A DNA stretch of 64,000 bases from positions 186,001 through 250,000 of the forward strand of contig NZ_JAEMHK010000003.1 in assembly GCF_016458235.1 (NCBI RefSeq), read 5' to 3'. Each line of letters starts with the position of its first letter. Position 1 is the first letter of the stretch. The position numbers were made by a program, and so were the translations under genes. Positions 1-7,285 of the stretch are shown here, in pieces. The notes under the pieces are model-generated. The model made no database searches. It worked only from the letters and a program-made list of their open reading frames with translations, and was not told the DNA's origin. Source of the DNA: Geomonas propionica (GTDB lineage: Bacteria; Desulfobacterota; Desulfuromonadia; Geobacterales; Geobacteraceae).

Positions 1-751
1 GCGCGATCTTGTCAAGCTCATAGGGAAGGTGTGGCGGTCGCGCCGTGCCGTTTCCTTCCTCGCTCCTCTCAGTGTACTCCTGCAGTTTCCTCATCGGAAC
101 CAGTACGATCATCTTTAACAGTGTAATGACACCCGCGATGGTGAGGAACAGGGTCAGGATCGAGAAGATCAGCATCTGCATCCTGATCAGAGCAAGAGAG
201 TGCAGCGTCGCTTCCTGTGACAGTCCGATGTCCAGCGTACCCAGTACGCGCTGCTCGGCCGGGTGGAAGTGGCAGGCGGCGTTGGCGCATTCCGCCTCGT
301 TGTAGATGGGCGCGGTGATAGCGAGGATCTCGTCACCTGAGGCGTTTTTGAAGGTGCGCGCCTTTTGCATGGTCCCAAGGGTGGTGATGGGCACCGCCTT
401 CTCGTGGCAGACCACGCATCCTTCCGCCTTCTTGTCCACCTGGCGGTTCACCTCCTCGGGCTTCGAGGAGAAGGCCACCACACCCTTCTTGTTGAAGATA
501 CGCACATGCTGCACGCCGTTTTGGGCGCTGATGTTGCGGATGATGGCGCGGTTTAACTCCGCGTCCGACTTCATCATGGCGTAACGGGTGGACTTGAGCA
601 CGATGCCCGCCAGGTTGTTCGCCTGGGTGATGGAATCGCGGATCACCACCTGCTTGATGGCCGCGTAGAGGAGCACGAAGCAGACCACCAGAAATCCGGT
701 AACCACTATCCCTACGGGAACCAAGGCCCTTCCTGCGATCTTGTCGAACAT
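1..751 (-). CDS. Membrane sensor with heme-binding periplasmic domain, N-terminal part (runs off the left edge)
   Basis: About 250 residues are readable, starting at the ATG complementary to 749-751 behind a GGAG. The order is a membrane helix (about residues 11-33), a periplasmic domain, a second helix (about 190-215) and the start of a HAMP-like linker. The periplasmic part has one classical heme c motif, CVVCH (residues 112-116), and a second candidate, CANAACH (155-161), which has four residues between the cysteines. The stretch after it (VLGTLDIGLS) is typical of heme-containing sensors in Geobacteraceae. The output domain lies outside the window, so histidine kinase or chemoreceptor cannot be decided; kinase is favoured by the NtrC-type regulators nearby. 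It follows the 914-2269 gene on the same strand and may be co-transcribed with it. Confidence 0.75.
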   Translation of the reverse strand, partial: MFDKIAGRALVPVGIVVTGFLVVCFVLLYAAIKQVVIRDSITQANNLAGIVLKSTRYAMMKSDAELNRAIIRNISAQNGVQHVRIFNKKGVVAFSSKPEEVNRQVDKKAEGCVVCHEKAVPITTLGTMQKARTFKNASGDEILAITAPIYNEAECANAACHFHPAEQRVLGTLDIGLSQEATLHSLALIRMQMLIFSILTLFLTIAGVITLLKMIVLVPMRKLQEYTERSEEGNGTARPPHLPYELDKIA

Positions 752-851
752 GGCTCCATCTCCAATCTGGGTAGCCGGCTTTCCGCCGCCGTCAGCCCCG
801 CTGTGCCTCATCTTACTTCCTTGAAAGACCCTTTGAGGGCGCCGGCCTCGT

Positions 852-881
852 GGGGACTGGCTCCGTCAGGTGCCTGTCCCC
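852..881. repeat. 30-bp dispersed repeat, copy 1
   Basis: An imperfect inverted repeat beginning GGGGACTGGCTCCG and ending CCTGTCCCC. A copy with 28 of 30 identical bases lies at 32999-33028. Both are in spacers directly after minus-strand genes. Confidence 0.7.
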
Positions 882-913
882 CTGAGAACCGGCTGCCCTC
901 TGCAACGGTCCTG

Positions 914-2269
914 CTAATCCAGCTTGGTCATGCTGCTGTAGCTTGCCACCGGAACCCTGCTCGCTTCGCGTCTGCCAAGCGCCGGCGCCGGCACCGCTTC
1001 GGGTACGGTCTCTTCCTGCTCCTGCTGGCGCCATTTGAACAGGATCGGGAGCCGGTACAGGATGAAACGGTAGACCACGATGTAGGTGGCGAAGATGGTC
1101 AGGCTGATGATCACCTCGCGCCAGGGCGGGATCTCGCGGTGCGGCAGTTTCCAGTTGAAGGTGATCATCGCTGTGTTGACCCGGTTCAGCACCACGCCGA
1201 ACACGGTCATGAAGGCGCCCATGCGGACCATCGCCATTTTCCTCGTGTGCACGCCGTAGGTCATCAGGGTCAGCGGCAGCATGAACCCGACGATGATCTC
1301 GAACATGAACCATTGCCCCCAGCCGGTGTCCAGGTAGGCCCACTTGTTGTCATGAGCGATGGCGATCAGCTTGATGGTGATGTAGGTGGCGATCCCCATG
1401 CAGGCGCCCTTGGCGAGCGATACGGTCACCTTGTCCAACTTCTCGCGGAAGCGGGTGTCGCCGCGCCAGGCCATGGTCTTGGCCGCGATGGTGCTCACCG
1501 TGATTACCATGCACAGCCCGCCCGGCAGCGAGGAGACGAAGAAGTGCAACCACTGGAACGAGGAGGAGTACCAAAGGGGGTGCACTTTCCCCGGCGCGTA
1601 GGTGAACAGCGCGCCCAGCGCCCCCTGGTGCAGGGTCGACAGGATGATGCCGGAGACGGTGAGCCCCAGGGTGATCTTGCGGATACCCCTCTTGCCGGCC
1701 GGGAACCCGATCCACTCGAAGAAGGCGGTAGAGACCTCGGCGACCTGCACCGAGAGGTAGGTGGCGACGTGCCAGGCGACCAGGAAGAGCACCGCGGCCG
1801 GCCCGAAGGAGACCACCATCGGGTAGGGGAGGCGCCAGGGTTGCCCCAGGTCGGCCAACAGGTACATGACCGCGAAGAAGTAGCCTAAGAGGCCGTTCAG
1901 GAGCGCGAGGCGCTCGATCGGCTCCAGGTCATGCCTGCCGAAGATCTCGCAGGCGGTCCCCAACTGGAAGCCCGAGGAGGAGAGCGGTACCATGGCGAAG
2001 AGACCGAACCCGAGGAAGAGGCCCCAGGGATAATCGTTGGAGCCGCTGGTGGCCCAGGCCAGGCCGAAGATGAACCGGCCGATCAGCACCGGGATCCCAA
2101 TGGCGAAGATCGCCGCGAGGATCCAGTTGAAGGGGTTCCGGAAAGCCTGCAGCAGGTACTGGCTCGGGGTGAGCCCCAAAAGGAGCTTGTTGACCAGCGT
2201 GCGCTTCTTGCCGTCCTCGTCGTAGGGTGAGTCCACTATTGCCAAACCGTGCTGGATCATTTTTTTCAT
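914..2269 (-). CDS. NrfD/HybB-type integral membrane quinol oxidoreductase subunit
   Basis: A 451-residue protein with about ten hydrophobic helices, matching the NrfD/PsrC/HybB family, which binds menaquinol in the cytoplasmic membrane and passes electrons to a partner iron-sulfur subunit. Its start overlaps the stop of the ferredoxin gene by ATGA, so the two are translationally coupled. With the pentaheme cytochrome and the Tat-exported ferredoxin it forms a probable menaquinol:cytochrome c oxidoreductase. The subunit set resembles Cbc4 (CbcSTU) of Geobacter sulfurreducens, but I cannot assign orthology without alignment. The C-terminal ~35 residues are Glu/Pro/Ala-rich and probably cytoplasmic. 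Confidence 0.85.
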   Translation of the reverse strand: MKKMIQHGLAIVDSPYDEDGKKRTLVNKLLLGLTPSQYLLQAFRNPFNWILAAIFAIGIPVLIGRFIFGLAWATSGSNDYPWGLFLGFGLFAMVPLSSSGFQLGTACEIFGRHDLEPIERLALLNGLLGYFFAVMYLLADLGQPWRLPYPMVVSFGPAAVLFLVAWHVATYLSVQVAEVSTAFFEWIGFPAGKRGIRKITLGLTVSGIILSTLHQGALGALFTYAPGKVHPLWYSSSFQWLHFFVSSLPGGLCMVITVSTIAAKTMAWRGDTRFREKLDKVTVSLAKGACMGIATYITIKLIAIAHDNKWAYLDTGWGQWFMFEIIVGFMLPLTLMTYGVHTRKMAMVRMGAFMTVFGVVLNRVNTAMITFNWKLPHREIPPWREVIISLTIFATYIVVYRFILYRLPILFKWRQQEQEETVPEAVPAPALGRREASRVPVASYSSMTKLD

Positions 2270-3183
2270 GGCTTGGTATCCTCCTGGTTGGAATCGGTAT
2301 CATGCCCATGCCCGTCGTGCTCCTGGTTCTTGCACAGCAGGTGGATGCCGGAGAAGAGCGCCGGCCAGATAGAAAGCACCATCGGCACCATGCCGAGGAA
2401 ATCCTTCACGTTGGAAATGATCGGATCGTTGGAAAGCGTGGTGTCGAAACCGAGCTTGTCGAAGCCGACCGGGGCCAGGTAGAGCCAGCTGGTGCCTCCC
2501 ACCTCTTTCTCGCCGTAGACGTGGTCGACGTAGCGCTCGGGGGTGGCGCGGATCCGCTCGTGCGCCAGCTTGATCAGGTCGGCGCGGTGCCCGAAGGTGA
2601 GCGCCTCCTGAGGGCAGATCTCGACGCATGCCGGCGGTTTGCCGTACTTGAGCCGGGTGTCGTAGCACAGGATGCACTTCTTGACGATCGGGTTGGTCGC
2701 GCTGTCGTAGTCGTAGCCCGGGACGTTGAACGGGCAGGCGATCATGCAGTTGCGGCAGCCGACGCAGATCTTGGAGTTGTAGATCACCGCCCCTTCCTTG
2801 GTCTTCGTGTAGGCGTTCACGAAGCAGGAGGTGAGGCAGGCGGGCTCGTTGCAGTGGTTGCACTGCACCTTGCGGTACACCGGCCCGGAGGGCTGTTCTT
2901 TCTGGTAGCGGTTCACCACCGTGTAGGCCTTGGAGGTGGGGCGCCGTTCGTGTTCGAATACCGCCGGATCATCGAAGGAGGTATCCGGTTCGGGCAGCTT
3001 CTGTTCCTTGTTGCAGGCAGCTTCGCAGCTGCGGCAGCCGATGCAGCGGGTGGTGTCGACCAGGACACCCATGGCCTCGGGATAACCCTCAAAGGAACCG
3101 CTGGCCCAACCCTTGTTGGTTTTGCCCAGCGCTATGGTGGTCCCGCCTATCAGGCACGCCTTCAGGAAGTTTCTTCGTTTCAT
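2266..3183 (-). CDS. Tat-exported 4x[4Fe-4S] ferredoxin subunit (HybA/DmsB-like)
   Basis: A 305-residue protein. It begins with a twin-arginine signal (MKRRNFLKACLIGG) and carries four cysteine clusters: CIGCRSCEAAC, CNHCNEPACLTSC, CVGCRNCMIAC and CILC...CVEIC. This is the standard arrangement of the four-cluster electron-transfer subunits of the DMSO-reductase/HybA class. A hydrophobic segment near residue 270 (MVPMVLSIWPALFSGIHLL) probably anchors it in the membrane, as in HybA. It would carry electrons between the NrfD subunit and the adjacent pentaheme cytochrome on the periplasmic side. The ATG at 3183 follows a clear GAGGAGG ribosome binding site. Confidence 0.87.
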   Translation of the reverse strand: MKRRNFLKACLIGGTTIALGKTNKGWASGSFEGYPEAMGVLVDTTRCIGCRSCEAACNKEQKLPEPDTSFDDPAVFEHERRPTSKAYTVVNRYQKEQPSGPVYRKVQCNHCNEPACLTSCFVNAYTKTKEGAVIYNSKICVGCRNCMIACPFNVPGYDYDSATNPIVKKCILCYDTRLKYGKPPACVEICPQEALTFGHRADLIKLAHERIRATPERYVDHVYGEKEVGGTSWLYLAPVGFDKLGFDTTLSNDPIISNVKDFLGMVPMVLSIWPALFSGIHLLCKNQEHDGHGHDTDSNQEDTKP

Positions 3184-3229
3184 CAGCGTTCCTCCTCAAT
3201 TCATGATGAGCTGCTTGAGTTGGTGCATC

Positions 3230-3754
3230 TCATTCCTCTTCAGCATGGGCGGGTTTGGCTCCCTTGCGGTTGGAACTGTAGAAGGCGGAGCCCTCCTTGG
3301 TGCGCGGATGGCAGTCCTGGCACCCGGTCGGGCCGTTGCCTACCTTGTTGTGGCAGCCGATGCAGCTTTGGTGCATGGCCCCCTTGAGCCCCATCTTGTC
3401 CAGGTGAAAGCGCTGCTTGTCGGCCCGCTTGGCGGCCAGGGTCTCCGGGGAGAACGGGGTGGCCAGGTGGCATCCCTTGCAGGAAACCACGGCGGTCGGG
3501 CTCGAGTTCTGGTGGCAGCGCACGCAGTTGGGATCAGTGACCAGGGTGCCGGTGGTGTGGTGGTGGCAGTCGGCGCACTCCTTGATCGACTGGATGTGCT
3601 TGGCGTGGTTGAAGGTGAACGGGCTGAACAGCTTGCCGTTCTGGTTCAAGGTGATGGAGTCCGGCACCGGCGCGCACTGCAGCGCAGCAGGGGAGGACAC
3701 CGAGATGGCGCCTATGGAAAGCGCGGCAACTAAAAGATGTTTGAAAGAGGACAT
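3230..3754 (-). CDS. Pentaheme c-type cytochrome of the NrfD module
   Basis: A 174-residue exported protein with five CXXCH motifs: CADCH, CVRCH, CKGCH, CIGCH and CQDCH. The open frame extends further upstream, but the ATG at 3754 is chosen because it is followed by a signal peptide (MSSFKHLLVAALSIGAISVSS) and preceded by AGGAG at 8 nt. It sits 46 bp before the ferredoxin gene and is likely the periplasmic electron acceptor of the quinol oxidoreductase. The tail after the last heme is short, hydrophilic and Glu-rich. Confidence 0.88.
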   Translation of the reverse strand: MSSFKHLLVAALSIGAISVSSPAALQCAPVPDSITLNQNGKLFSPFTFNHAKHIQSIKECADCHHHTTGTLVTDPNCVRCHQNSSPTAVVSCKGCHLATPFSPETLAAKRADKQRFHLDKMGLKGAMHQSCIGCHNKVGNGPTGCQDCHPRTKEGSAFYSSNRKGAKPAHAEEE

Positions 3755-3815
3755 GTCATGTTCTCCTGGCTCTGTAGTAGTGGGGAGCCTGGCTCCCTTG
3801 CTGCCTGACCCGATG

Positions 3816-3992
3816 CTAGTGGCGCGCCGCTTCCTTGGTTTCTTCCTGTTCCCTTTTGTGCAGGTAGCGGTAGAACATGGGGAACCCAATGAAGAAGGCT
3901 ACGCAGATCAGGTACTCCACCCCTTTGATGTACTGGTAGAAATCCACCAGCGTGAAGACTTCCTTTATCTGTCCTACGGCGTCCAGTGTCAT
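3816..3992 (-). CDS. 58-residue single-helix membrane protein
   Basis: A short gene between the pentaheme cytochrome and a second small membrane protein, with AAGGAG seven bases before its ATG. The product has one predicted membrane helix (YLICVAFFIGFPMFYRYL, about residues 28-45) and a charged tail (KREQEETKEAARH). Its place inside the operon and its good ribosome binding site argue that it is real. A small accessory subunit of the oxidoreductase is a reasonable guess. I do not recognise a named family. Confidence 0.7.
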   Translation of the reverse strand: MTLDAVGQIKEVFTLVDFYQYIKGVEYLICVAFFIGFPMFYRYLHKREQEETKEAARH

Positions 3993-4031
3993 GGCTTGGC
4001 TCCTTTGCGATCAGGTTGAATTCCATCGCCC

Positions 4032-4280
4032 CTAGTGGCTCTTGACGCGGGAGGGGGATTTTTCCTGCTCTTTGCCAACCCCCTTCAGCATGCCGTAGAG
4101 CGTGATCAGGGCCGGGATCAACTGGACCACCAGTACCAGGGCGCAGAAGCCCAGGAAAAGCAGGATCCCAAGCTTGCTGACGAATACCTTGCTGGTCGAG
4201 GCGGCGAAAGCGTTTGCTGTCGTCATGAGAAAGACAATGGCCGTGTTCGCTAAAGCTGGCAGACTCATCCTGGTTTTCAT
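4032..4280 (-). CDS. Small two-helix membrane protein (QLIPA/MLKG family)
   Basis: 82 residues from the ATG at 4280, preceded by GGGGGAA. The first hydrophobic stretch (about 9-28) resembles a signal peptide or first helix. The second (LGILLFLGFCALVLVVQLIP, about 41-60) is followed by ITLYGMLKGVGKEQEK. The same pattern, a long hydrophobic helix ending in Q(L/V/F)(I/M/F)P and in most copies followed by a LKG basic stretch, recurs in 4859-5110, in 11329-11598 and in the C-terminus of 11623-12336. These look like paralogs specific to the two respiratory modules. Function unknown. Confidence 0.75.
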   Translation of the reverse strand: MKTRMSLPALANTAIVFLMTTANAFAASTSKVFVSKLGILLFLGFCALVLVVQLIPALITLYGMLKGVGKEQEKSPSRVKSH

Positions 4281-4363
4281 GATTTCCCCCTTTTTCGGCT
4301 TTGATGTGAAAGACTCGGTCGTTTTATCTTCGGGGCTTTGTCGTGCCGCCCCCTTTGTTACCG

Positions 4364-4750
4364 TCACGCCATCTGCAACTTGAGGCTTTCAAAGGCACAC
4401 TGCACTGCCTGTCTGATCTCGGCGCGGTCCTCGGCGTTGACCGGCTTGAGTGCGTGATAGAAGATCCCCTCGCTCCTGAGCTTCCTGGAGAGCGGCAGCG
4501 AGGTGCCGGCGGCTATGAGAATGATGGACAGCTTGCGGTTGCACTGTTTCAAAAGCGGGATGATCTCAGAAGCGGAGAACTCGTCGAACTTGGTCCCCAG
4601 GAGCACCACCTGCGCGGTTTTTTTCAGAATCCCGGAAACGGCACTTTCTATGGAGTTGGTGACGATCACGTTGTAGCCGGACTCGATGAACATCTCGGCC
4701 ATCTGTTTTCTGCAGTCCATGTCTTCGTCCACGATGAGAAGTCCTTGCAT
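4364..4750 (-). CDS. Stand-alone pseudo-receiver (CheY-like fold without phospho-acceptor)
   Basis: 128 residues with the receiver fold. The acidic pocket (LLIVDED, residues 4-10) and the conserved lysine (ALKPV near residue 102) are present. At the place of the phosphorylated aspartate the sequence reads VVLLGTKFDE, so residue 52 is glycine. It should therefore not be phosphorylated in the normal way. It is closely related to the N-terminal half of 11623-12336, which has the same substitution. It is encoded within the sigma-54-driven oxidoreductase operon, which suggests a role in sensing or assembling that complex. Confidence 0.8.
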   Translation of the reverse strand: MQGLLIVDEDMDCRKQMAEMFIESGYNVIVTNSIESAVSGILKKTAQVVLLGTKFDEFSASEIIPLLKQCNRKLSIILIAAGTSLPLSRKLRSEGIFYHALKPVNAEDRAEIRQAVQCAFESLKLQMA

Positions 4751-4858
4751 AGCTTTACCCTCACACGGCTGGGAGCATAGGTTCCGCTGTAGTTGGCTGC
4801 GCCGCCGACACCGGGGGGGCGCGCCGGCGGAAGTCCCGCCCCGCCAGCCGGCCAGCGG

Positions 4859-5110
4859 TCATAGGCTGGTCCTGTTGTCCTTGGCAACCTCTTTCGCGCG
4901 CTGCTCGGCTTCGCTGGAAAAGATCCCTTTCAAGATGCGGAGGAACATGGCGAGACCCGGCATAAGCTGGAACAGGGCCACCATGGCTATAAAGGCGATG
5001 AAGATGAGAGAGGCCAGGCCGAGCCCGCCGGTTTCTGTCGCGGCGGGTGACGCCATAGCCTGGGTTGCGTTCAGCACCAGCGAGGCTGTCGTTGCGGATA
5101 GAACCTTCAT
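4859..5110 (-). CDS. Small membrane protein, first gene of the sigma-54 operon
   Basis: 83 residues. A signal-like N-terminus with an Ala-rich end (QAMASPAA) is followed by a long helix (ASLIFIAFIAMVALFQLMPG) and then LRILKGIFSSEAEQ. It shares the Q-L-x-P...LKG pattern with 4032-4280 and 11329-11598. The ATG at 5110 has an AGGAGA sequence upstream, and the gene is the first after the -24/-12 promoter at 5177-5192. Function unknown; a small subunit of the membrane complex is one possibility. Confidence 0.72.
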   Translation of the reverse strand: MKVLSATTASLVLNATQAMASPAATETGGLGLASLIFIAFIAMVALFQLMPGLAMFLRILKGIFSSEAEQRAKEVAKDNRTSL

Positions 5111-5176
5111 GATAGTCTCCTTTCCCTTGGTGTGTCTGCGAACCTTGGTCAGCTTATCTTGCCTGGTGACCTACTA

Positions 5177-5192
5177 AGCATCCAACGTGCCA
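5177..5192 (-). promoter_or_regulatory. Sigma-54 (-24/-12) promoter for the 5110-to-914 operon
   Basis: Reads TGGCACGTTGGATGCT on the minus strand. Against the consensus TGGCAC-N5-TTGC there is one mismatch, and the GG-to-GC spacing is exactly 10. Transcription would start near 5165, about 55 bp before the first gene. Confidence 0.82.
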
Positions 5193-5277
5193 GTTACTGC
5201 TAAAAGTTGTAAATTGCCGATATTGCTTGATTTTCTTGGGCGGGTGTGGCCGGTTACGGGCGGCCGGGGCGGCCGAA

Positions 5278-5296
5278 TGTATAGCGACCCTATACA
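5278..5296. promoter_or_regulatory. Upstream activator palindrome TGTAT-N9-ATACA, site 1
   Basis: TGTATAG-CGACC-CTATACA is a perfect inverted repeat centred about 100 bp upstream of the sigma-54 promoter, as expected for an enhancer site of an NtrC-type activator. The same core occurs at 5380-5398, 16074-16092 and, with one mismatch, 16174-16192. Confidence 0.75.
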
Positions 5297-5377
5297 TGCC
5301 GCGGACCGGCGCGGACCGCCCCGGTCGGGCTGGTCAGGAAAAACGTCGTGATATCGGGGGGTAAAGGGATGTGGTGC

Positions 5378-5400
5378 GGTGTATGGTTCCCGCATACACC
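5378..5400. promoter_or_regulatory. Upstream activator palindrome TGTAT-N9-ATACA, site 2
   Basis: Perfect arms GGTGTATG and CATACACC around a 7-bp spacer. The TGTAT-N9-ATACA core starts 102 bp from that of site 1. Paired sites of this kind favour cooperative binding of a hexameric activator; the divergently encoded regulator at 5668 is the nearest candidate. Confidence 0.75.
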
Positions 5401-5508
5401 AATAAATTCAGCGCAATTCGCGCCGTTACGTGTATTTGCCTGCAGCCGGGGGGCAAAGTATGAGGTCTGTTACAGGTTGGGCGGTGAAAGTATTTTCATG
5501 TCTTTCTG

Positions 5509-5537
5509 TTGACAGAGGGTTTTTTGTGGGCTATTGA
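5509..5537 (+). promoter_or_regulatory. Possible sigma-70 promoter for the 5668 regulator
   Basis: A perfect TTGACA (5509-5514), a 17-bp spacer and a weak TATTGA (5532-5537). The leader would be about 125 nt. The rest of the 557-bp divergent spacer 5111-5667 holds the sigma-54 promoter and the two palindromes; I see no other gene there. Confidence 0.4.
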
Positions 5538-5667
5538 TACAGCGGGCGGACTCCGTCCAAGGCGCCTCTCATTGGCAGAGTAAGAGGTGTAAGGCCGCCC
5601 TGCTTCAGCGGGCTCGGAAAACCGATTGGCACGGTGCATCTATAGCTGGATATAACATGGTGATTCT

Positions 5668-7074
5668 ATGAATATTCTGGTGGTCGATGATGAGTCTGTT
5701 ATTAGGGAAGGTCTGGCACGGATTCTTGAAGGAGATTCCTTCACCGTAGATGCTGCCAAGAACGGCCACGCTGCCATAGAACTGTTGCAGCAAAAACAGT
5801 TCGAACTGATCATCACCGACCTCAAGATGCCGGGCATGAGCGGCTTTGAGGTGTTGAACGCGGTCAAGATCCTGCAGCCGGACACCCCTGTCATCATGAT
5901 CACCGGGTTCGCCACGGTGGAGACGGCGGTCGAGGCGATGAAGAACGGCACCGTCGACTACATCGTGAAGCCCTTCACCCCTGAGCAGATCCTCGAGAAG
6001 GTGCACCTGGCCCTGGAGCAGAAGAAGACCACGGTGGAAGACATCGTGGTGAAGCAGGAGGTCGACTGCCACCACGGCTTCGACGAGTTCGTCGGGGAAA
6101 GCCGGGAAATGCAGAAGATCTACCGTCGCATCATCCAGGTCGCGGCCACCGACAGCACCGTCTTGATCACCGGCGAGAGCGGCACCGGCAAGGAGGTCGC
6201 CGCCCGGGCCATCCACAAGCACAGCTCCAGGCGCGACCAGCCCTTCGTCGCCGTCGACTGCACGGCCCTCGCCGAAAATCTGCTGGAGAGCGAACTCTTC
6301 GGCCACGTGAAAGGTTCCTTCACCGGTGCCGTCCAGACCAAGATGGGTCTCCTCATGGTGGCCGATGGCGGCACCCTGTTCCTGGACGAGATCTCCAACA
6401 TCAGCCTCTCCACCCAGGCAAAACTCTTGCGTGTGCTGCAGGAGCGCCAGGTGACCCCCATCGGCGGCACCCAACCGGTCTCCTTCAACATCCACCTAGT
6501 GGCCGCCACCAACCGCAGCCTGAAGACCATGGTCGCCGAGGGCAAGTTCCGCGAGGACCTCTTTTTCCGCCTCAACATCATCCCGCTGGAACTCCCGCCG
6601 CTGCGCGAGCGCAAAGGTGACATCCCGCTTTTGATCCGCCACTTCATGAACAAGTTCGTCGAGGAGGTCGGCAAGGACGTGCGGGGCATCTCCCCGGAGG
6701 CGATGCACTTTCTGGAGAACTACTCCTACCCGGGGAACGTGCGCGAACTGGTCAACACCATCGAGCGCGCCGTGGTCCTGTGCGAGGGTGACGTGGTCCA
6801 GAAGGAAAACCTGGAATTGGGCGAAGCGGCCGAGTCGTGCAGCACCGGGTTCGACGGTTTCGTCCCAACCAGTGCCGAGGCCCTGAAGGAGATGAAGCGC
6901 CACATCCGCGACCGCTCGGTAGAGAACGTGGAGAAGGCTTTCGTGATCCAGGCCTTGAAGCGCAACAACTGGAACATCTCCCGCGCCGCCGAGGAAACCG
7001 GCATGCTGCGCCCCAACTTCCAGACCATGTTGAAGCGTCTGGGCATCTCCGTTAAGGACTATTTCGGCCGGTAG
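5668..7074 (+). CDS. NtrC-family sigma-54-dependent response regulator
   Basis: 468 residues in three domains. The receiver (about 1-120) has a normal phospho-acceptor (ELIITDLKMPG). The AAA+ domain (about 140-375) has Walker A GESGTGKE and Walker B GTLFLDE. The C-terminal Fis-type helix-turn-helix is NISRAAEETGMLRPNFQTML. The sigma-54 contact loop reads GSFTGA rather than the usual GAFTGA, a known natural variant. The gene is transcribed away from the cytochrome operon at 5110, whose sigma-54 promoter and paired palindromes lie in the shared spacer, so it is the likely activator. The ribosome binding site is weak (GGTGA close to the ATG). Confidence 0.92.
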   Translation: MNILVVDDESVIREGLARILEGDSFTVDAAKNGHAAIELLQQKQFELIITDLKMPGMSGFEVLNAVKILQPDTPVIMITGFATVETAVEAMKNGTVDYIVKPFTPEQILEKVHLALEQKKTTVEDIVVKQEVDCHHGFDEFVGESREMQKIYRRIIQVAATDSTVLITGESGTGKEVAARAIHKHSSRRDQPFVAVDCTALAENLLESELFGHVKGSFTGAVQTKMGLLMVADGGTLFLDEISNISLSTQAKLLRVLQERQVTPIGGTQPVSFNIHLVAATNRSLKTMVAEGKFREDLFFRLNIIPLELPPLRERKGDIPLLIRHFMNKFVEEVGKDVRGISPEAMHFLENYSYPGNVRELVNTIERAVVLCEGDVVQKENLELGEAAESCSTGFDGFVPTSAEALKEMKRHIRDRSVENVEKAFVIQALKRNNWNISRAAEETGMLRPNFQTMLKRLGISVKDYFGR

Positions 7075-7285
7075 CACAGCTCTGCCGGTCTCCCCCACTG
7101 GCCCGGACAGTGCAATCGCAACAGCTACCGCCGTGGCCGATGCTGTTTCTGCGCCTCACCCTTTCGTCTGACTTCCTCACAGCTCCTCTATTTAATTACG
7201 CGCCTACTCATGGCGAGTTTTTTCCAATGTGTTAGACTCAATGCGTGTTTCTCTTAACGGCCGCGAGCGGCAGGGGAGAGCGTGT

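Noticed and set aside
803-1888. Long plus-strand frame of 361 codons
   Set aside because: It lies opposite the NrfD gene; composition is His/Asp/Gly-rich without any recognisable domain. It is a shadow frame.
3730-4026. 98-codon minus-strand frame
   Set aside because: A different frame (3816-3992) has a proper ribosome binding site and encodes a membrane helix; the longer frame is out of phase with it and lacks features.
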